From an uncultured Ectothiorhodospiraceae bacterium (lineage in GTDB: Bacteria; Pseudomonadota; Gammaproteobacteria; Nitrococcales; Halorhodospiraceae): DNA of 36,999 nt. The notes under the pieces were generated by a model. The model did not search any database and was not told the DNA's origin. It saw only the letters and a list, made by a program, of their open reading frames with translations. Position 1 is the stretch's first letter. Each line of letters starts with the position of its first letter. This document shows positions 7,709-17,314 of this stretch, piece by piece. A program made the translations under genes and the position numbers. The DNA is taken from assembly GCA_913055765.1 (NCBI GenBank), contig CAJXKI010000004.1:1-36999 (forward strand), read 5' to 3'.

Positions 7709-9976
7709 TCACTTCCCGGCCCGTATCAGCCCCCCCAGCTCGTACTCCTCGAGCGTGTGGCGCAGCATGCGGCGCACCTCCTCGGGGGAGTCCATCTCCA
7801 CGGCCCGGTTGGCGAGCTCCGCGGCCCGGCTCACAGGCACGCGGCGCACCACCCACTTGATCCGCATCAGGCTGGAGATGCTCATGGAGAGGCCGTCGAT
7901 GCCGAAGCCCATGAGCAGGATGGCCCCGGCAGGGTCGCCGGCCATGCCGCCGCAGACCGTCAGCCGCTTGCCGTGGCGCCGGGCCGCCCATGTGACATCG
8001 CGCACGGCCGCCAGCACAGCCGGGTGCAGCTCATCGTAGAGCGAGGCCACGCGGCTGTTGTTGCGGTCGACGGCCAGCAGGTACTGGGTCAGGTCATTGG
8101 AGCCCAGCGACAGGAAATCCGCCTGATCGCAGTAGCGGTCGATCTGGTAGAGGGTCGCCGGGACCTCGATCATCACGCCGAGCGCCGGGCTGCGCGTCTC
8201 GATGCCCTCCTCGGCCAGCTCCTGGCGGGCGCGCAGCAGCAGGCGGCGCACGTCGGCGATCTCGCCGAGGCGGCTGACCATGGGCAGCAGGATCTGCAGG
8301 TTCCCCAGCCCCACGTCGGCACGCAGCATGGCGCGCAGCTGGGTGAGGAAGATCTCCGGGTGATCCAGGGTCAGGCGGATGCCGCGCCAGCCGAGGAAGG
8401 GGTTCTCCTCCTCGATAGGGAAGTAGGCGAGTGACTTGTCCCCGCCCACGTCCAGGGTGCGCAGCGTCACCGGGCGCGGGGCGAACTGCTCCAGCACCCG
8501 CCGGTAGAGCTCCGCCTGCTCCTCCTCGCCGGGGAAGCGGTCGCGGATCAGGAAGGGGAACTCCGTGCGGTGCAGCCCGATGCCGTCGCAACCGGCGGCG
8601 AGGGAGAGGTTGATGTCGGTGATCAGCCCGGTGTTGGCGTAGAGGCCCACGCTGCGGCCGTCCGGGCTCACGGCCGGCTCGTCGCGCACCGCCTCCAGCC
8701 CCTCGGCGAACTCCGCCTCGTCGGTGATCAGGCGCTGGTACTCCTGCTCCACCGTCGGCGAGGGATCGATGTAGAACCGGCCCGAGTAGCCGTCGACGAC
8801 CACCGGCCGTCCGTCGAGCTCGCGGGGGCGGAGATCGTCGATGCCCATCACCGCCGGGATGCCCAGCGCACGGGCGAGGATGGCGACGTGGGAGTTGCGC
8901 GAGCCGGCGGCGGCGACCACGCCCTTGAGCCGCTCACTGGGGATCTCCGCCAGCTGCGAGGCGCTAACCTCCTGGCCGACGAGCACAGCCTGCTCCGGGA
9001 GATCGCGCACCCGCTCGCCCTCGTCGCGCAAGCGGGACAGGATGCGCCGGCCGAGGTCGCGGATATCGCTGGCCCGCTCGCTGAGGTACGGGTCATCCAT
9101 CTCCTCGAAGACCCGTACGTGCTCGGCGATGACCTGGCGCAGGGCGCCCGGGGCCCAGTTGCCGCTGCGGATGCGCTCCACCGTCTCCTGGACCAGGGTG
9201 TCGCCCTCGAGCATGCGCAGGTAGACATCGAAGAGCATGCGCTCATCGGCGGTCACCGAGCTGGCGATCTGCTCGCTGAGCTCGCGCAGCTCACCGCTGA
9301 CCTGGTCGACGGCGGCCTCGAAGGCTGCCACCTCGGCCTCCCTATCCACCGCGGCCCGGTCGGGGATGGCGTTGAGATCCGCCTGGGTGTAGGAGACCAC
9401 GGCGGTGCCGATGGCCACGCCCGGCGCCCCGGCGAGCCCGCGCAGGGCGCGGCCGTCCTCCACGACACGATCGGCGTCGAGGCCGTCGATGCCGCCGCTC
9501 ACCCGCGCGTGGGCGATGGCGCCGGCGAGCTGGGCGGCCAGGGTGACCAGGAAGGCGACCTCGCTCTCGTCGAAGCGCCGCTGCTCGGTCTGCTGGACCA
9601 CCAGGACGCCGAGCACGGTCCGGTAGTGGATGATGGGCACACCGAGGAAGGAGGAGTAGCGCTCCTCGCCGGTCTCCGGGAAGTAGCGGAAGCGCGAGTG
9701 CGAGGGGGCGTTCCTGAGGTTGATCGGCTCCTCGCGCTCGGCGACCAGCCCGACCAGCCCCTCGGCGGGGGCCATGCGCACCCGGCCCACGGCATCCGCG
9801 TTCAGCCCGCGGGTATCCATGAGCACGAAGTCGCCCTGGGCGGCGTCGAGCAGGTAGACGGAGCAGACGTCCACGGCCATGGCGTCGGCCACCCGATTGA
9901 TGATGATATGCAGCGCCTCGCGCAGCCCGGGCGCGGCATTCACCTCTCGGGAGACGCGGTGGAGGATATCGAGCAT
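7709..9976 (-). CDS. ptsP: Phosphoenolpyruvate-protein phosphotransferase PtsP (EI-Ntr)
   Basis: PtsP is enzyme I of the nitrogen phosphotransferase system. It takes phosphate from PEP and passes it to NPr and EIIA-Ntr, a regulatory chain that senses nitrogen and potassium status. The 755-residue protein has an N-terminal GAF domain (about 1-160), the PEP-utiliser N-terminal and mobile domains with the phosphorylated histidine in SRNSHVAILAR (His363), and the C-terminal PEP-binding barrel. That barrel shows GSNDLTQY and the active cysteine in CGGMAGDP. The length is normal for the GAF-containing form. It follows rppH by nine bases, a gene pair known from many gammaproteobacteria. NPr and EIIA-Ntr genes are not in the window. 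Confidence 0.96.
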   Translation of the reverse strand: MLDILHRVSREVNAAPGLREALHIIINRVADAMAVDVCSVYLLDAAQGDFVLMDTRGLNADAVGRVRMAPAEGLVGLVAEREEPINLRNAPSHSRFRYFPETGEERYSSFLGVPIIHYRTVLGVLVVQQTEQRRFDESEVAFLVTLAAQLAGAIAHARVSGGIDGLDADRVVEDGRALRGLAGAPGVAIGTAVVSYTQADLNAIPDRAAVDREAEVAAFEAAVDQVSGELRELSEQIASSVTADERMLFDVYLRMLEGDTLVQETVERIRSGNWAPGALRQVIAEHVRVFEEMDDPYLSERASDIRDLGRRILSRLRDEGERVRDLPEQAVLVGQEVSASQLAEIPSERLKGVVAAAGSRNSHVAILARALGIPAVMGIDDLRPRELDGRPVVVDGYSGRFYIDPSPTVEQEYQRLITDEAEFAEGLEAVRDEPAVSPDGRSVGLYANTGLITDINLSLAAGCDGIGLHRTEFPFLIRDRFPGEEEQAELYRRVLEQFAPRPVTLRTLDVGGDKSLAYFPIEEENPFLGWRGIRLTLDHPEIFLTQLRAMLRADVGLGNLQILLPMVSRLGEIADVRRLLLRARQELAEEGIETRSPALGVMIEVPATLYQIDRYCDQADFLSLGSNDLTQYLLAVDRNNSRVASLYDELHPAVLAAVRDVTWAARRHGKRLTVCGGMAGDPAGAILLMGFGIDGLSMSISSLMRIKWVVRRVPVSRAAELANRAVEMDSPEEVRRMLRHTLEEYELGGLIRAGK

Positions 9977-9985
9977 GGGGGCGCC

Positions 9986-10525
9986 TTATCGCAATCGTCT
10001 ACGGGCCGCCGCCGGGATGGCCGAGGACCGCTCCGCTGCGGTGCCCATACCGGCCCACTCGTCGCGCAGGCAACCGGCTAGCTCCTGCAAGGCTTGGCGA
10101 TAGACCTGCTGCTTAAAGGCTATGACCTGCTCAGCCGGCTGCCAATAGTCCACCCAGCACCAGTGGTCGAACTCCGGCTGCTGAGCACGATCGAGGCGCA
10201 CCCGCTGCTCGTCGGCGACGAGCCGCAGCAGGAACCAGATCTGCTTCTGCCCGACGCAGCGCCCACCCCGGCGGATCATGCGGCGCGGCAGGCGGTAGCG
10301 CAGCCAGCGGCGGGTGGCGCCGAGCACAGCGACATCGGCCTGGCCCAGGCCGACCTCCTCGCGCAGCTCGCGGTAGAGGGCCTCCAGTGGGGTCTCGTTG
10401 GGCTCGATCCCGCCTTGGGGAAACTGCCAAGCGTCTTCACCGGCTCGCCGTGCCCACAGCACCTGCCCGCCCCCATTGGCGACGATGATGCCGACATTCG
10501 GCCGGAAGCCGTCTGCGTCGACCAC
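9986..10525 (-). CDS. rppH: RNA pyrophosphohydrolase
   Basis: RppH removes pyrophosphate from the 5' end of triphosphorylated transcripts, which opens them to RNase E decay. The 179-residue product starts with the family segment DGFRPNVG and carries the Nudix box (residues 38-60, with REXXEE at 52-57), then GQKQIWFLL and the PEFDHWCWV region seen in E. coli RppH. The start is GTG 10525, with GGGAGG nine bases upstream. It forms a two-gene unit with ptsP. The last ~20 residues (Arg/Ala-rich) extend beyond the E. coli protein. Confidence 0.95.
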   Translation of the reverse strand: MVDADGFRPNVGIIVANGGGQVLWARRAGEDAWQFPQGGIEPNETPLEALYRELREEVGLGQADVAVLGATRRWLRYRLPRRMIRRGGRCVGQKQIWFLLRLVADEQRVRLDRAQQPEFDHWCWVDYWQPAEQVIAFKQQVYRQALQELAGCLRDEWAGMGTAAERSSAIPAAARRRLR

Positions 10526-10643
10526 TCAGGCAAGCCTCCCTGTGCGGAAAATCGGATGTTATTCTTTCATAATCGGCGCATTCTGGGCAATCTTGCCGCG
10601 GGATGCCCACGTGCCCCTATCCCAGAAGCAGCGAGGAGTTACG

Positions 10644-11327
10644 GTGGCCGTCGCCCTCTTCGACCTGGACCAGACCCTCATCGCCGGTGACAGCGACAGC
10701 CTCTGGGGCCAGTACCTGGCGGCGTGCGGTGCCGTCGACAGCGAGGCCTTTACCGAGGCGCACCGCCGCTTCCACCAGGACTACCTGGCGGGCCAGCTGG
10801 ACATCGACGCCTTCCTGGCCTTCGCCCTCCGCCCCCTGGCCGAGCACCCGGAGGCACGGCTGCGGGCCTGGCGGGCAGCCTTCGTGCGCGACTGGATCGA
10901 GCCGCTGGTGCTACCCGCCGGTGAGGCGCTGATCGAGGAGCACCGGCGTGCCGGCCACCACACGGCCATCGTCACCGCCACCAACCGCTTCGTCACCGCC
11001 CCCATCGCCGAGCGGCTAGAGGTGGACGCGCTCCTCGCCACCGAGCCGGAGCGCCGCCACGGGCGCTACACCGGCCGGCACACCGGCACACCCACCTTCC
11101 GCGAGGGCAAGATCCACGTGGTGGACGCCTGGCTCCAGGCGCAGGGCCTGGCGCGCGCCGCGACGTGGTTCTACAGCGACTCGCAGAACGACCTGCCGCT
11201 GCTGCGCCACGTCGACCACCCCGTGGCCGTGGACCCGGACGAGACGCTCCGCCGCGAGGCTCGCGACAACGGCTGGCCCATCTTGACCCTGCGCTCGTCG
11301 CAGGCGCCGGTCCGCGCCACGGCCTAG
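10644..11327 (+). CDS. HAD-superfamily subfamily IB phosphatase (SerB-like)
   Basis: This is a 227-residue haloacid-dehalogenase-fold hydrolase. It has motif I FDLDQTL (nucleophile Asp7, general acid Asp9), motif II threonine in VTATN, the motif III lysine in FREGKI, and motif IV YSDSQNDLPLL. These are the marks of the IB-type hydrolases related to phosphoserine phosphatase; the true substrate cannot be read from sequence. GTG 10644 is chosen because GAGGAG (10633-10638) is five bases upstream and motif I then lies at the N-terminus. It is divergent from rppH. A CATAAT -10-like element is at 10568-10573, without a good -35. Confidence 0.88.
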   Translation: MAVALFDLDQTLIAGDSDSLWGQYLAACGAVDSEAFTEAHRRFHQDYLAGQLDIDAFLAFALRPLAEHPEARLRAWRAAFVRDWIEPLVLPAGEALIEEHRRAGHHTAIVTATNRFVTAPIAERLEVDALLATEPERRHGRYTGRHTGTPTFREGKIHVVDAWLQAQGLARAATWFYSDSQNDLPLLRHVDHPVAVDPDETLRREARDNGWPILTLRSSQAPVRATA

Positions 11328-11390
11328 CGCAGGGCGCCGCCCCCCTCGGCGTGCGCCGGGCGCGGCTGACCAGACGCAGCGGGGCGACCG

Positions 11391-12917
11391 TCAGGCGCCG
11401 GCACGGGCCCGGCGGCGATACCACGCTGCCAGCGGCAGGCCCAGCAGCGCCGCCCCAGCCGTCGTCACCAGGGGGGCGTCGCCGACCCGGGTGTACGGCG
11501 TCGCGCCGCGGCGACGTCCCACCTCCCCCGTCAGCGCCGCCACCTCGAACTGCGGGCTGCGCGCGGCTACCCGGCCTTGCGGGCCGATGAGCGCGGTGAT
11601 GCCGGTATTCGTGGCGCGCAGCAGCCAGCGCCCGGACTCGGCGGCGCGCATGCGCGCCTTCTGCAGGTGCTGGTGCGGCGCCAGGGAGTCGCCGAACCAG
11701 GCATCGTTGCTGAGATTGACCAGCACGTCGGCCCCCGCGGCCGTGCGACGCACGGCATTAGGGTAGGCCACCTCGTAGCAGACCGTGGCGCCGAGGGTGA
11801 GCTCCGGGCCGAGCCGCAGCGGCTCAGGCGCTGGCCCCGGCTCGTAGTCGGCCAAGGGGGCGCCGAGGAAGTCGAGGCTGCGGCCGAAGAGCGACCGGAG
11901 GGGGACATACTCCCCGTAGGGGACCAGGTGGCGCTTGTGGTAGACGGCGCGCTCGCGGCCGAAGGCGACGACGCTGTTGTGCAGGGTGGCGCCTCCGGCC
12001 CCGGCCACCCGGTAGGGGATGCCGAGCACCAGGGCGCCGCCCGCCTCGCGGACGCGGCCGGCTACCGCCTCAAGGGGCTGCGCGACGCGGTCGAAGCGCC
12101 GCGGGACGGCGGTCTCCGGCCAGACGATGAGATCGGCCCCGAGGTGCGCCTCGGTCAGGCGGGCGTAGCGCTCCAGGATGCGCGGCAGCTGCGACGGATC
12201 CCACTTCACGTCCTGGGCGAAGCTCCCCTGGAGCAACGCCACCGACAGGGGCTCGCCGTAGGCCTCGGTCCACGACGCCCGTTCCCCGGCCACCCCGCCC
12301 GCCGCCGCCAGCCCGGCCAGCGCTGCGGCGTAGGCGCCACGGCGCCAGCTCGGCGCTGCGGCCAGCCAGGCCACGGCGCCGGCGAGCAGGGCGAGCACCG
12401 CGGTCAGGCCGAGCACCCCGCCCACCGGCGCCAACCCGGCCAGGGGGGTGTCCAGGGTGGCGTAGCCGAGGAACAGCCACGGGAACCCCGTCAGCAGCCA
12501 GGTCCGCAGCCACGCCACCAGCAGCCACGCCGCCGGCAGGGCCAGCAGCAGGCGCGCCGTCCGGCCGGGGCCGCAGGCGCGTCCGGCGGCCACCGCCAGC
12601 ACGGGGAAGAGGGCCAGGCCGGCGACCAGCAGCACCGTCACCAGCGCCGCCAGCACCGGCCCGGCGCCGCCGTACTCGTTGATGCTGACGAAGACCCAGG
12701 AGACGCCGACGCCGAACTCGCCCAGGCCGAAGGCGTAGCCGGCCTGCAGGGCCTGCCGCCGCGGCGCCACGGCGGCGACGTAGAACAGCACCGCCGGCGC
12801 GGCCACCGCCAGCCACGACCAGTCCACCGGGGCGAAGGCCAGCGACAGCAGGGCGCCGGCGAGGCCGGCGGCGAGCACGCCATGCCACGCCCCCGCCAGC
12901 CGCTCAAGCCGCGCCAT
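11391..12917 (-). CDS. lnt: Apolipoprotein N-acyltransferase
   Basis: Lnt transfers an acyl chain from phospholipid to the N-terminal cysteine of lipoproteins in the inner membrane, the last step of their maturation. The 508-residue protein has several N-terminal transmembrane helices (about residues 12-205) and a C-terminal periplasmic nitrilase domain. The catalytic triad is visible as Glu268 (WPETAVP), Lys328 (YHKRHLVPYGEYVP) and Cys380 (TVCYEVAYPN). ATG 12917 overlaps the end of corC by 14 bases. The frame stays open far upstream through corC and ybeY, but that is chance in GC-rich DNA. It ends the miaB-phoH-ybeY-corC-lnt unit. Confidence 0.95.
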   Translation of the reverse strand: MARLERLAGAWHGVLAAGLAGALLSLAFAPVDWSWLAVAAPAVLFYVAAVAPRRQALQAGYAFGLGEFGVGVSWVFVSINEYGGAGPVLAALVTVLLVAGLALFPVLAVAAGRACGPGRTARLLLALPAAWLLVAWLRTWLLTGFPWLFLGYATLDTPLAGLAPVGGVLGLTAVLALLAGAVAWLAAAPSWRRGAYAAALAGLAAAGGVAGERASWTEAYGEPLSVALLQGSFAQDVKWDPSQLPRILERYARLTEAHLGADLIVWPETAVPRRFDRVAQPLEAVAGRVREAGGALVLGIPYRVAGAGGATLHNSVVAFGRERAVYHKRHLVPYGEYVPLRSLFGRSLDFLGAPLADYEPGPAPEPLRLGPELTLGATVCYEVAYPNAVRRTAAGADVLVNLSNDAWFGDSLAPHQHLQKARMRAAESGRWLLRATNTGITALIGPQGRVAARSPQFEVAALTGEVGRRRGATPYTRVGDAPLVTTAGAALLGLPLAAWYRRRARAGA

Positions 12918-13785
12918 CGCTCTCCTCGCCCACCGGCACCACCCGCAGCAGGTGGATGCGACGCTGGTCGGCCCGCAGCACCCGGAACTCGAAGCCGCCG
13001 AGGACGATGCGCTCGCCGCGGCGGGGGACGTGGCCGAAGCGCCGCGCCACGAACCCGCCGACGGTGTCCAGGTCCTCGTCGCTGAAGCGCGCGCCGACGG
13101 CCTCGTTGAAGGCCTCGATGGAGGCCACGGCCTTGACGATCCAGGTGCCGTCGTCGCGGGCCAGGATGGGGGCATCCTCGTCGAAGTCGTGCTCGTCGTC
13201 GATCTCGCCGACGATCTGCTCGATGACGTCCTCGATGGTGACGATCCCGGCCAGGCCGCCGTACTCGTCCACCACCACCGACATGTGGTTGCGGCTCTCG
13301 CGGAACTGCTTGAGCAGCGCGTCGAGGCGCTTGCTCTCGGGGATGAACAGCACCGGGCGGAGCACCTCGCGCAGGCGGAAGCCGCCGCCCTCCTCCTGGA
13401 ACAGGCGTAGCAGGTCCTTGGCGAGCAGGATGCCGATGACATCGTCCTTGCTCTCGCCGGTGACCGGGAAGCGCGAGAAGCCGGTGCGCACGATGGTCGG
13501 CAGCAGCTCGTGGGGGGCGCTGTCGCGCGGCAGGGCGGTGACCTGCGGGCGCGGGATCATGATATCCCGGGCCTGGAGCTCCGAGACGTGCATGACCCCC
13601 TCGATCATGGACAAGGCGTCGGAATCGAGGAGCCCGGCAGACTGGCCGTGCCGCAGGTACTGGACCAGCTCCTCGCGGGAGCGCGGCTCGGGCGGGGCGA
13701 TGAGCCGGCGCAGGCGATCGCGCCACGAGGCGTCTCCGCCGGCGCCGGCGCTGCTTGGCGCTTCGTCGGGCATGGTCTGGGTCAC
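12904..13785 (-). CDS. corC: CorC/YbeX family CBS-domain protein
   Basis: CorC (YbeX) is linked to magnesium/cobalt efflux and, in more recent work on E. coli YbeX, to ribosome homeostasis. The 293-residue cytoplasmic protein has an N-terminal helical region, a pair of CBS domains (about 70-195; IMIPRPQV at the start and [17 protein letters not shown] in the second) and a C-terminal CorC/HlyC domain (about 205-285). It has no transmembrane segment, as usual for this short class. GTG 13785 overlaps the ybeY stop (GTGA); an ATG four codons later (13773) is the alternative start. It overlaps lnt downstream. Confidence 0.93.
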   Translation of the reverse strand: MTQTMPDEAPSSAGAGGDASWRDRLRRLIAPPEPRSREELVQYLRHGQSAGLLDSDALSMIEGVMHVSELQARDIMIPRPQVTALPRDSAPHELLPTIVRTGFSRFPVTGESKDDVIGILLAKDLLRLFQEEGGGFRLREVLRPVLFIPESKRLDALLKQFRESRNHMSVVVDEYGGLAGIVTIEDVIEQIVGEIDDEHDFDEDAPILARDDGTWIVKAVASIEAFNEAVGARFSDEDLDTVGGFVARRFGHVPRRGERIVLGGFEFRVLRADQRRIHLLRVVPVGEESDGAA

Positions 13786-14246
13786 TGCTCCTGGTAGGGG
13801 TCGGGGACGCCGAGGTCGGCCAGGATGCGCCGCTCCTCCGCCTCCATGCGGGCCGCCTGCGCCTGCGCCTCGTGGTCGTAGCCCAGCAGGTGCAGGACGC
13901 CGTGCACCACCATGTGCGTCCAGTGGTCGATCTCCGGCTTACCCTGCGCCTGCGCCTCACGGGCCACCACCGGCGCGCAGATGACCAGGTCACCGATGAT
14001 CCCGGCGGCCTCCGGCGGCATCCCCGGCGGCGGCTCGAAGGGGAAGGAGAGCACGTTGGTGGGGCTATCACGCCCCCGATAGTCGCGGTTGAGCGCCTGC
14101 GACTCCGGCTCGTCGACGATGCGGACAGTGACCTCGCCGCTGCGGCCGCTGCCGGCGAGGGCCGCCTCAAGCCAGCGGCTCACCTGCTCCGATCCTGGCG
14201 CCGGCGCCTCGGCGACGGGCTGGAAGGCTAGCTCGATCCCGCTCAA
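13782..14246 (-). CDS. ybeY: Endoribonuclease YbeY (16S rRNA maturation)
   Basis: YbeY is a zinc-dependent endoribonuclease needed for 16S rRNA 3' end maturation and ribosome quality control. The 154-residue product has the family motif with the three zinc histidines His115, His119 and His125 ([11 protein letters not shown]) and the upstream SFPFE strand. The length is normal. The start is TTG 14246, overlapping the TGA of phoH (TTGA); its own TGA overlaps the GTG of corC. These overlaps point to coupled translation of the whole unit. Confidence 0.95.
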   Translation of the reverse strand: MSGIELAFQPVAEAPAPGSEQVSRWLEAALAGSGRSGEVTVRIVDEPESQALNRDYRGRDSPTNVLSFPFEPPPGMPPEAAGIIGDLVICAPVVAREAQAQGKPEIDHWTHMVVHGVLHLLGYDHEAQAQAARMEAEERRILADLGVPDPYQEQ

Positions 14247-15361
14247 CTCGCGCCCTGCTTCCCTGCCTTGCCGCTGCCGATCCGGCGGGTGCGCGAGTCG
14301 TAGGCCTCGACCACGCGCTGGACCAGCGGGTGGCGCACCACATCGTTGGCGGCGAAGAAGGTGAAGCTGACCCCGTCGACGTCGTGGAGGACGTCCACGG
14401 CGTCGCGCAACCCGGAGGTCTTCTCCGCCGGCAGGTCCACCTGGGTCACGTCGCCGGTGGCCACGGCGGTGGAGCCGAACCCCAGGCGGGTCAGGAACAT
14501 CTTCATCTGCTCCACCGTGGCGTTCTGCGCCTCGTCCAGGATGACGAAGGCGTGGTTGAGGGTACGGCCGCGCATGAAGGCGAGCGGCGCCACCTCGATC
14601 ACGTTGCGCTCGATGAGGCGGTTGACCCGCTCGAAGCCGAGCATCTCGAACAGGGCATCGTAGAGTGGGCGCAGGTAGGGATCGACCTTCTGCGCCATGT
14701 CCCCGGGCAGGAAGCCCAGGCTCTCGCCGGCCTCCACCGCCGGGCGCACCAGCACCAGGCGGCGCACCTCCTCGGCCTCCAGCGCCTCGACGGCGCAGGC
14801 CACGGCGAGGAAGGTCTTGCCGGTGCCCGCCGGCCCGATGCCGAAGCTCAGGTCGTAGTCGCGGATGCGCTGCAGGTAGGCGCGCTGCCCAGGGCCACGG
14901 CCGCGGATGACGGCCTTGCGCGTCCGCACCACTGCCGCCGCCTCATCCCGCTCGTCGCGGCCGCTCGCCTCCGGCCCGTCGTCGTCCGCGGCGCCGCCAC
15001 CCGCCTGCTCGCGGGCGGCGCTGCCCGGCTCCCGGGCGGCCGCCTCGTGCAGCTCCTGCAGCCGAGCCTGCTGCAGGTAGAGGTGGACATCCTCCGGCTC
15101 CAGGTGCTGCTGGGCGGCGGCCTCGTAGAGCTCCTCGAGCACCTGCCGGGTGACGCGGACCGCCTGGTCCTCGCCGATCACCCGGAAGCGGTGGCCCTGG
15201 TTCTGGATCTCCACCGCCAGGCGGCGCTCGAGCTGGCGGAGGTTCTCGTCGAACTGCCCGCACAAGCGCGCCAGGCGCTCGTTGTCAGCAGGCGTCAGCT
15301 CCAGATCGATGGCTTGCGGCCGTGTGCTCACGCTCTCACCCGCCTGCGCCGGCTGCTGCAT
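14243..15361 (-). CDS. phoH: PhoH-like ATPase (YbeZ)
   Basis: YbeZ is a PhoH-family P-loop ATPase that works with YbeY. The 372-residue product has an N-terminal region of about 105 residues with a KH-like fold. A low-complexity Ala/Glu/Asp linker (about 108-143) follows, then the ATPase domain with Walker A GPAGTGKT (176-183) and Walker [10 protein letters not shown]. The charged linker looks longer than in E. coli. ATG 15361 lies inside the end of miaB (26-base overlap). A GTG at 15331 is an alternative start that would remove ten residues. The frame opens further upstream inside miaB, but that extension is not credible. Confidence 0.92.
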   Translation of the reverse strand: MQQPAQAGESVSTRPQAIDLELTPADNERLARLCGQFDENLRQLERRLAVEIQNQGHRFRVIGEDQAVRVTRQVLEELYEAAAQQHLEPEDVHLYLQQARLQELHEAAAREPGSAAREQAGGGAADDDGPEASGRDERDEAAAVVRTRKAVIRGRGPGQRAYLQRIRDYDLSFGIGPAGTGKTFLAVACAVEALEAEEVRRLVLVRPAVEAGESLGFLPGDMAQKVDPYLRPLYDALFEMLGFERVNRLIERNVIEVAPLAFMRGRTLNHAFVILDEAQNATVEQMKMFLTRLGFGSTAVATGDVTQVDLPAEKTSGLRDAVDVLHDVDGVSFTFFAANDVVRHPLVQRVVEAYDSRTRRIGSGKAGKQGAS

Positions 15362-16721
15362 GGTCCATGACCTCACCCTCCACGGCGACGGCCCGCCCGC
15401 GCAGGGAGTGGGCGCGGGCATCGCTGATGTACACCTCGGCGAACCGGCCGAGCCACGCCGGATCCCCAGCGAAGTTGACCACCCGGTTCCCCGTGGTGCG
15501 CCCGCCGAGCTCGTTGGGATCGCGCCGCGAGGGACCGTCGATGAGCACGGTCTGCGTGGTGCCGACCAGCGCCCGGTGGGCCGCGGCCTGCTGCTCGTGC
15601 AGGCGCGCCTGCAGCCGCTGCAGCCGGGCGCGCTTGTCGGCCTGAGGCACATCGTCGGTGAGCTCCGCGGCCGGCGTCCCCGGGCGCGGGCTGAAGACGA
15701 AGCTGAAGGCGCCGCCGTCGAAGCCGACCCAGTCGACCATCGCCAGGGTCTCCTCGAACTCGGCCTCCGTCTCCCCGGGGAAGCCGACGATGAGGTCGGT
15801 GGCGATCACCGCGCTCGGCCGAGCGGCGCGGATCCGGGCGATGAGCTCCTCGTAGGCGGCGGTGTCGTGGCCGCGCTTCATGAGCTTGAGGACCAGGTCC
15901 GAGCCGCTCTGCACCGGCAGGTGGACGAAGTCGGCGAGCTCCGGGACCGTGCGGAGGGCCTCGATGAGCCCGCTGTGGAACTCCGCCGGGTGCGAGGTCG
16001 TGAAGCGGATCCGGTCGATGCCGTCGATCCCGGCGACCGCCTCGATGAGCAGCCCCAGGTCGGCGCTGTCGCCGTCCTCCAGGGCGCCAGCGTAGGCGTT
16101 GACGTTCTGCCCGAGCAGGTTGACCTCGCGCACCCCCTGGGCGGCCAGCTGCCGGACCTCGGCGAGGACATCGGCCACCGGGCGGCTGATCTCCTCGCCG
16201 CGCGTGTAGGGGACCACGCAGTAGGAGCAGTACTTGCTGCACCCCTCCATCACGGAGACGTAGGCGCTCGGCCCCTCCGCCCGCGGCTCCGGGAGGCGGT
16301 CGAACTTCTCGATCTCGGGGAAGGCGACATCCACCTGGGGCCCCTCCCCGGCCTGCCGGCGGGCGAGCATATCGGGCAGCCGGTGCAGCGTCTGCGGCCC
16401 GAAGACCAGGTCCACGAAGGGCGCCCGGCGCAGCAGGTCCGCCCCCTCCTGGCTGGCCACGCAGCCGCCGACGCCGATGAGCACCCCGGGGTGCGCCTCC
16501 TTGTACCGCCGCCAGCGCCCGAGCCGGGAGAAGACCTTCTCCTGCGCCTTCTCGCGTACCGAGCAGGTATTGAGCAGCAGCAGGTCGGCCTCCTCCGGGC
16601 GAGCCACCTGCTCGAGGCCGGCCTCGCTGGCGAGGACGTCGGCCACCCGGCCGGCGTCGTAGGTATTCATCTGGCAGCCTTGGCTCTCTACGTAGACACG
16701 CTGGATCACCGTCTGCGCCAC
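15336..16721 (-). CDS. miaB: tRNA-2-methylthio-N6-dimethylallyladenosine synthase
   Basis: MiaB is a radical-SAM methylthiotransferase that adds the 2-methylthio group to i6A37 in tRNAs reading codons that start with U. The 461-residue protein has the UPF0004 domain with cluster-binding Cys16, Cys53 and Cys87. It then has the radical-SAM domain with CxxxCxxC (Cys161, Cys165, Cys168) and a C-terminal TRAM domain. The start is GTG 16721. It heads the miaB-phoH-ybeY-corC-lnt group and is 101 bp downstream of pgpA, with a TAGAAT -10-like element in the gap. Confidence 0.96.
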   Translation of the reverse strand: MAQTVIQRVYVESQGCQMNTYDAGRVADVLASEAGLEQVARPEEADLLLLNTCSVREKAQEKVFSRLGRWRRYKEAHPGVLIGVGGCVASQEGADLLRRAPFVDLVFGPQTLHRLPDMLARRQAGEGPQVDVAFPEIEKFDRLPEPRAEGPSAYVSVMEGCSKYCSYCVVPYTRGEEISRPVADVLAEVRQLAAQGVREVNLLGQNVNAYAGALEDGDSADLGLLIEAVAGIDGIDRIRFTTSHPAEFHSGLIEALRTVPELADFVHLPVQSGSDLVLKLMKRGHDTAAYEELIARIRAARPSAVIATDLIVGFPGETEAEFEETLAMVDWVGFDGGAFSFVFSPRPGTPAAELTDDVPQADKRARLQRLQARLHEQQAAAHRALVGTTQTVLIDGPSRRDPNELGGRTTGNRVVNFAGDPAWLGRFAEVYISDARAHSLRGRAVAVEGEVMDHAAAGAGG

Positions 16722-16751
16722 CTCGTCGGCATGGAGCGGTTCCTGGGGCTC

Positions 16752-16757
16752 ATTCTA
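16752..16757 (-). promoter_or_regulatory. Possible -10 element upstream of miaB
   Basis: TAGAAT occurs on the minus strand 31 nt before the miaB start, in the 101-bp gap after pgpA. The -10 hexamer is good, but no TTGACA-like -35 lies at the right distance. The gap also contains short GC-rich dyads. The miaB group may have its own weak promoter or be read through from pgpA. Confidence 0.35.
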
Positions 16758-16822
16758 GTGCGCCGGATCCGCCGCTCGCGACCCTCGCGGGCGCGGCGCC
16801 CCGGCTGACGCGACCCTCGGCC

Positions 16823-17314
16823 TCACGCCGCGGGGATCAGGGCCGTCCCGGCCCACCACACCGCGGCGGCGGCCGCGCCCGCGGCGAGGTCGTCGGCCAT
16901 GATGCCTACCCCGCCGTGGAGGTGGCGGTCGAGCCAGCCGATGGGGCCGACCTTGGCGCCGTCGAAGAGGCGGAAGAGCAGGAAGAGTACGGCCCCGTCT
17001 ACGACCGGGTGGACCCCCTCCACCCCCAGGGCGAGGGGCATCACCGCGACCAGGAAGCCGGCGATCTCATCCCAGACGATGGCCGGGTGGTCGTCGACAC
17101 CGGCATCAGCGGCAGCACGGCCGCAGATCCCCACCCCGGCGGCGATGACCGCCGCCGTGGCCAGCGGGTAGACGCCGGCCGGCGCCGCAGCGAGGGCAGC
17201 GGCGATGGGCAGCGCCGCCAGGGTGCCGAAGGTGCCGGGGGCCCACGGCGCCAGGCCCAGGCCGCCCCCCAGGGCCAGGAGGTGGACGGGCCGGCGCAGC
17301 TGGAGGCCACTCAC
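16823..17314 (-). CDS. pgpA: Phosphatidylglycerophosphatase A
   Basis: PgpA dephosphorylates phosphatidylglycerol phosphate in the inner membrane to make phosphatidylglycerol. The 163-residue protein has several transmembrane helices and the family motifs APGTFGTLAALP, WDEIAGF and the C-terminal DDLAAG. The start is GTG 17314, whose GTGA overlaps the thiL stop; an open frame further upstream lies within thiL and is not used. It ends the nrdR-rib-nusB-thiL unit, the usual thiL-pgpA order. Confidence 0.94.
   Translation of the reverse strand: MSGLQLRRPVHLLALGGGLGLAPWAPGTFGTLAALPIAAALAAAPAGVYPLATAAVIAAGVGICGRAAADAGVDDHPAIVWDEIAGFLVAVMPLALGVEGVHPVVDGAVLFLLFRLFDGAKVGPIGWLDRHLHGGVGIMADDLAAGAAAAAVWWAGTALIPAA

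Noticed and set aside
8570..10081. Long plus-strand open frame opposite ptsP
   Set aside because: It mirrors the codon pattern of ptsP, which has full domain evidence; the antisense product is low-complexity.
12918..13442. N-terminal extension of Lnt in the same frame
   Set aside because: The extension overlaps corC and has a Ser/Arg-rich composition; the normal Lnt N-terminus begins at 12917.
12638..14170. 510-codon minus-strand frame across lnt, corC and ybeY
   Set aside because: It is out of frame with three recognised genes and is Arg/Pro-rich nonsense.
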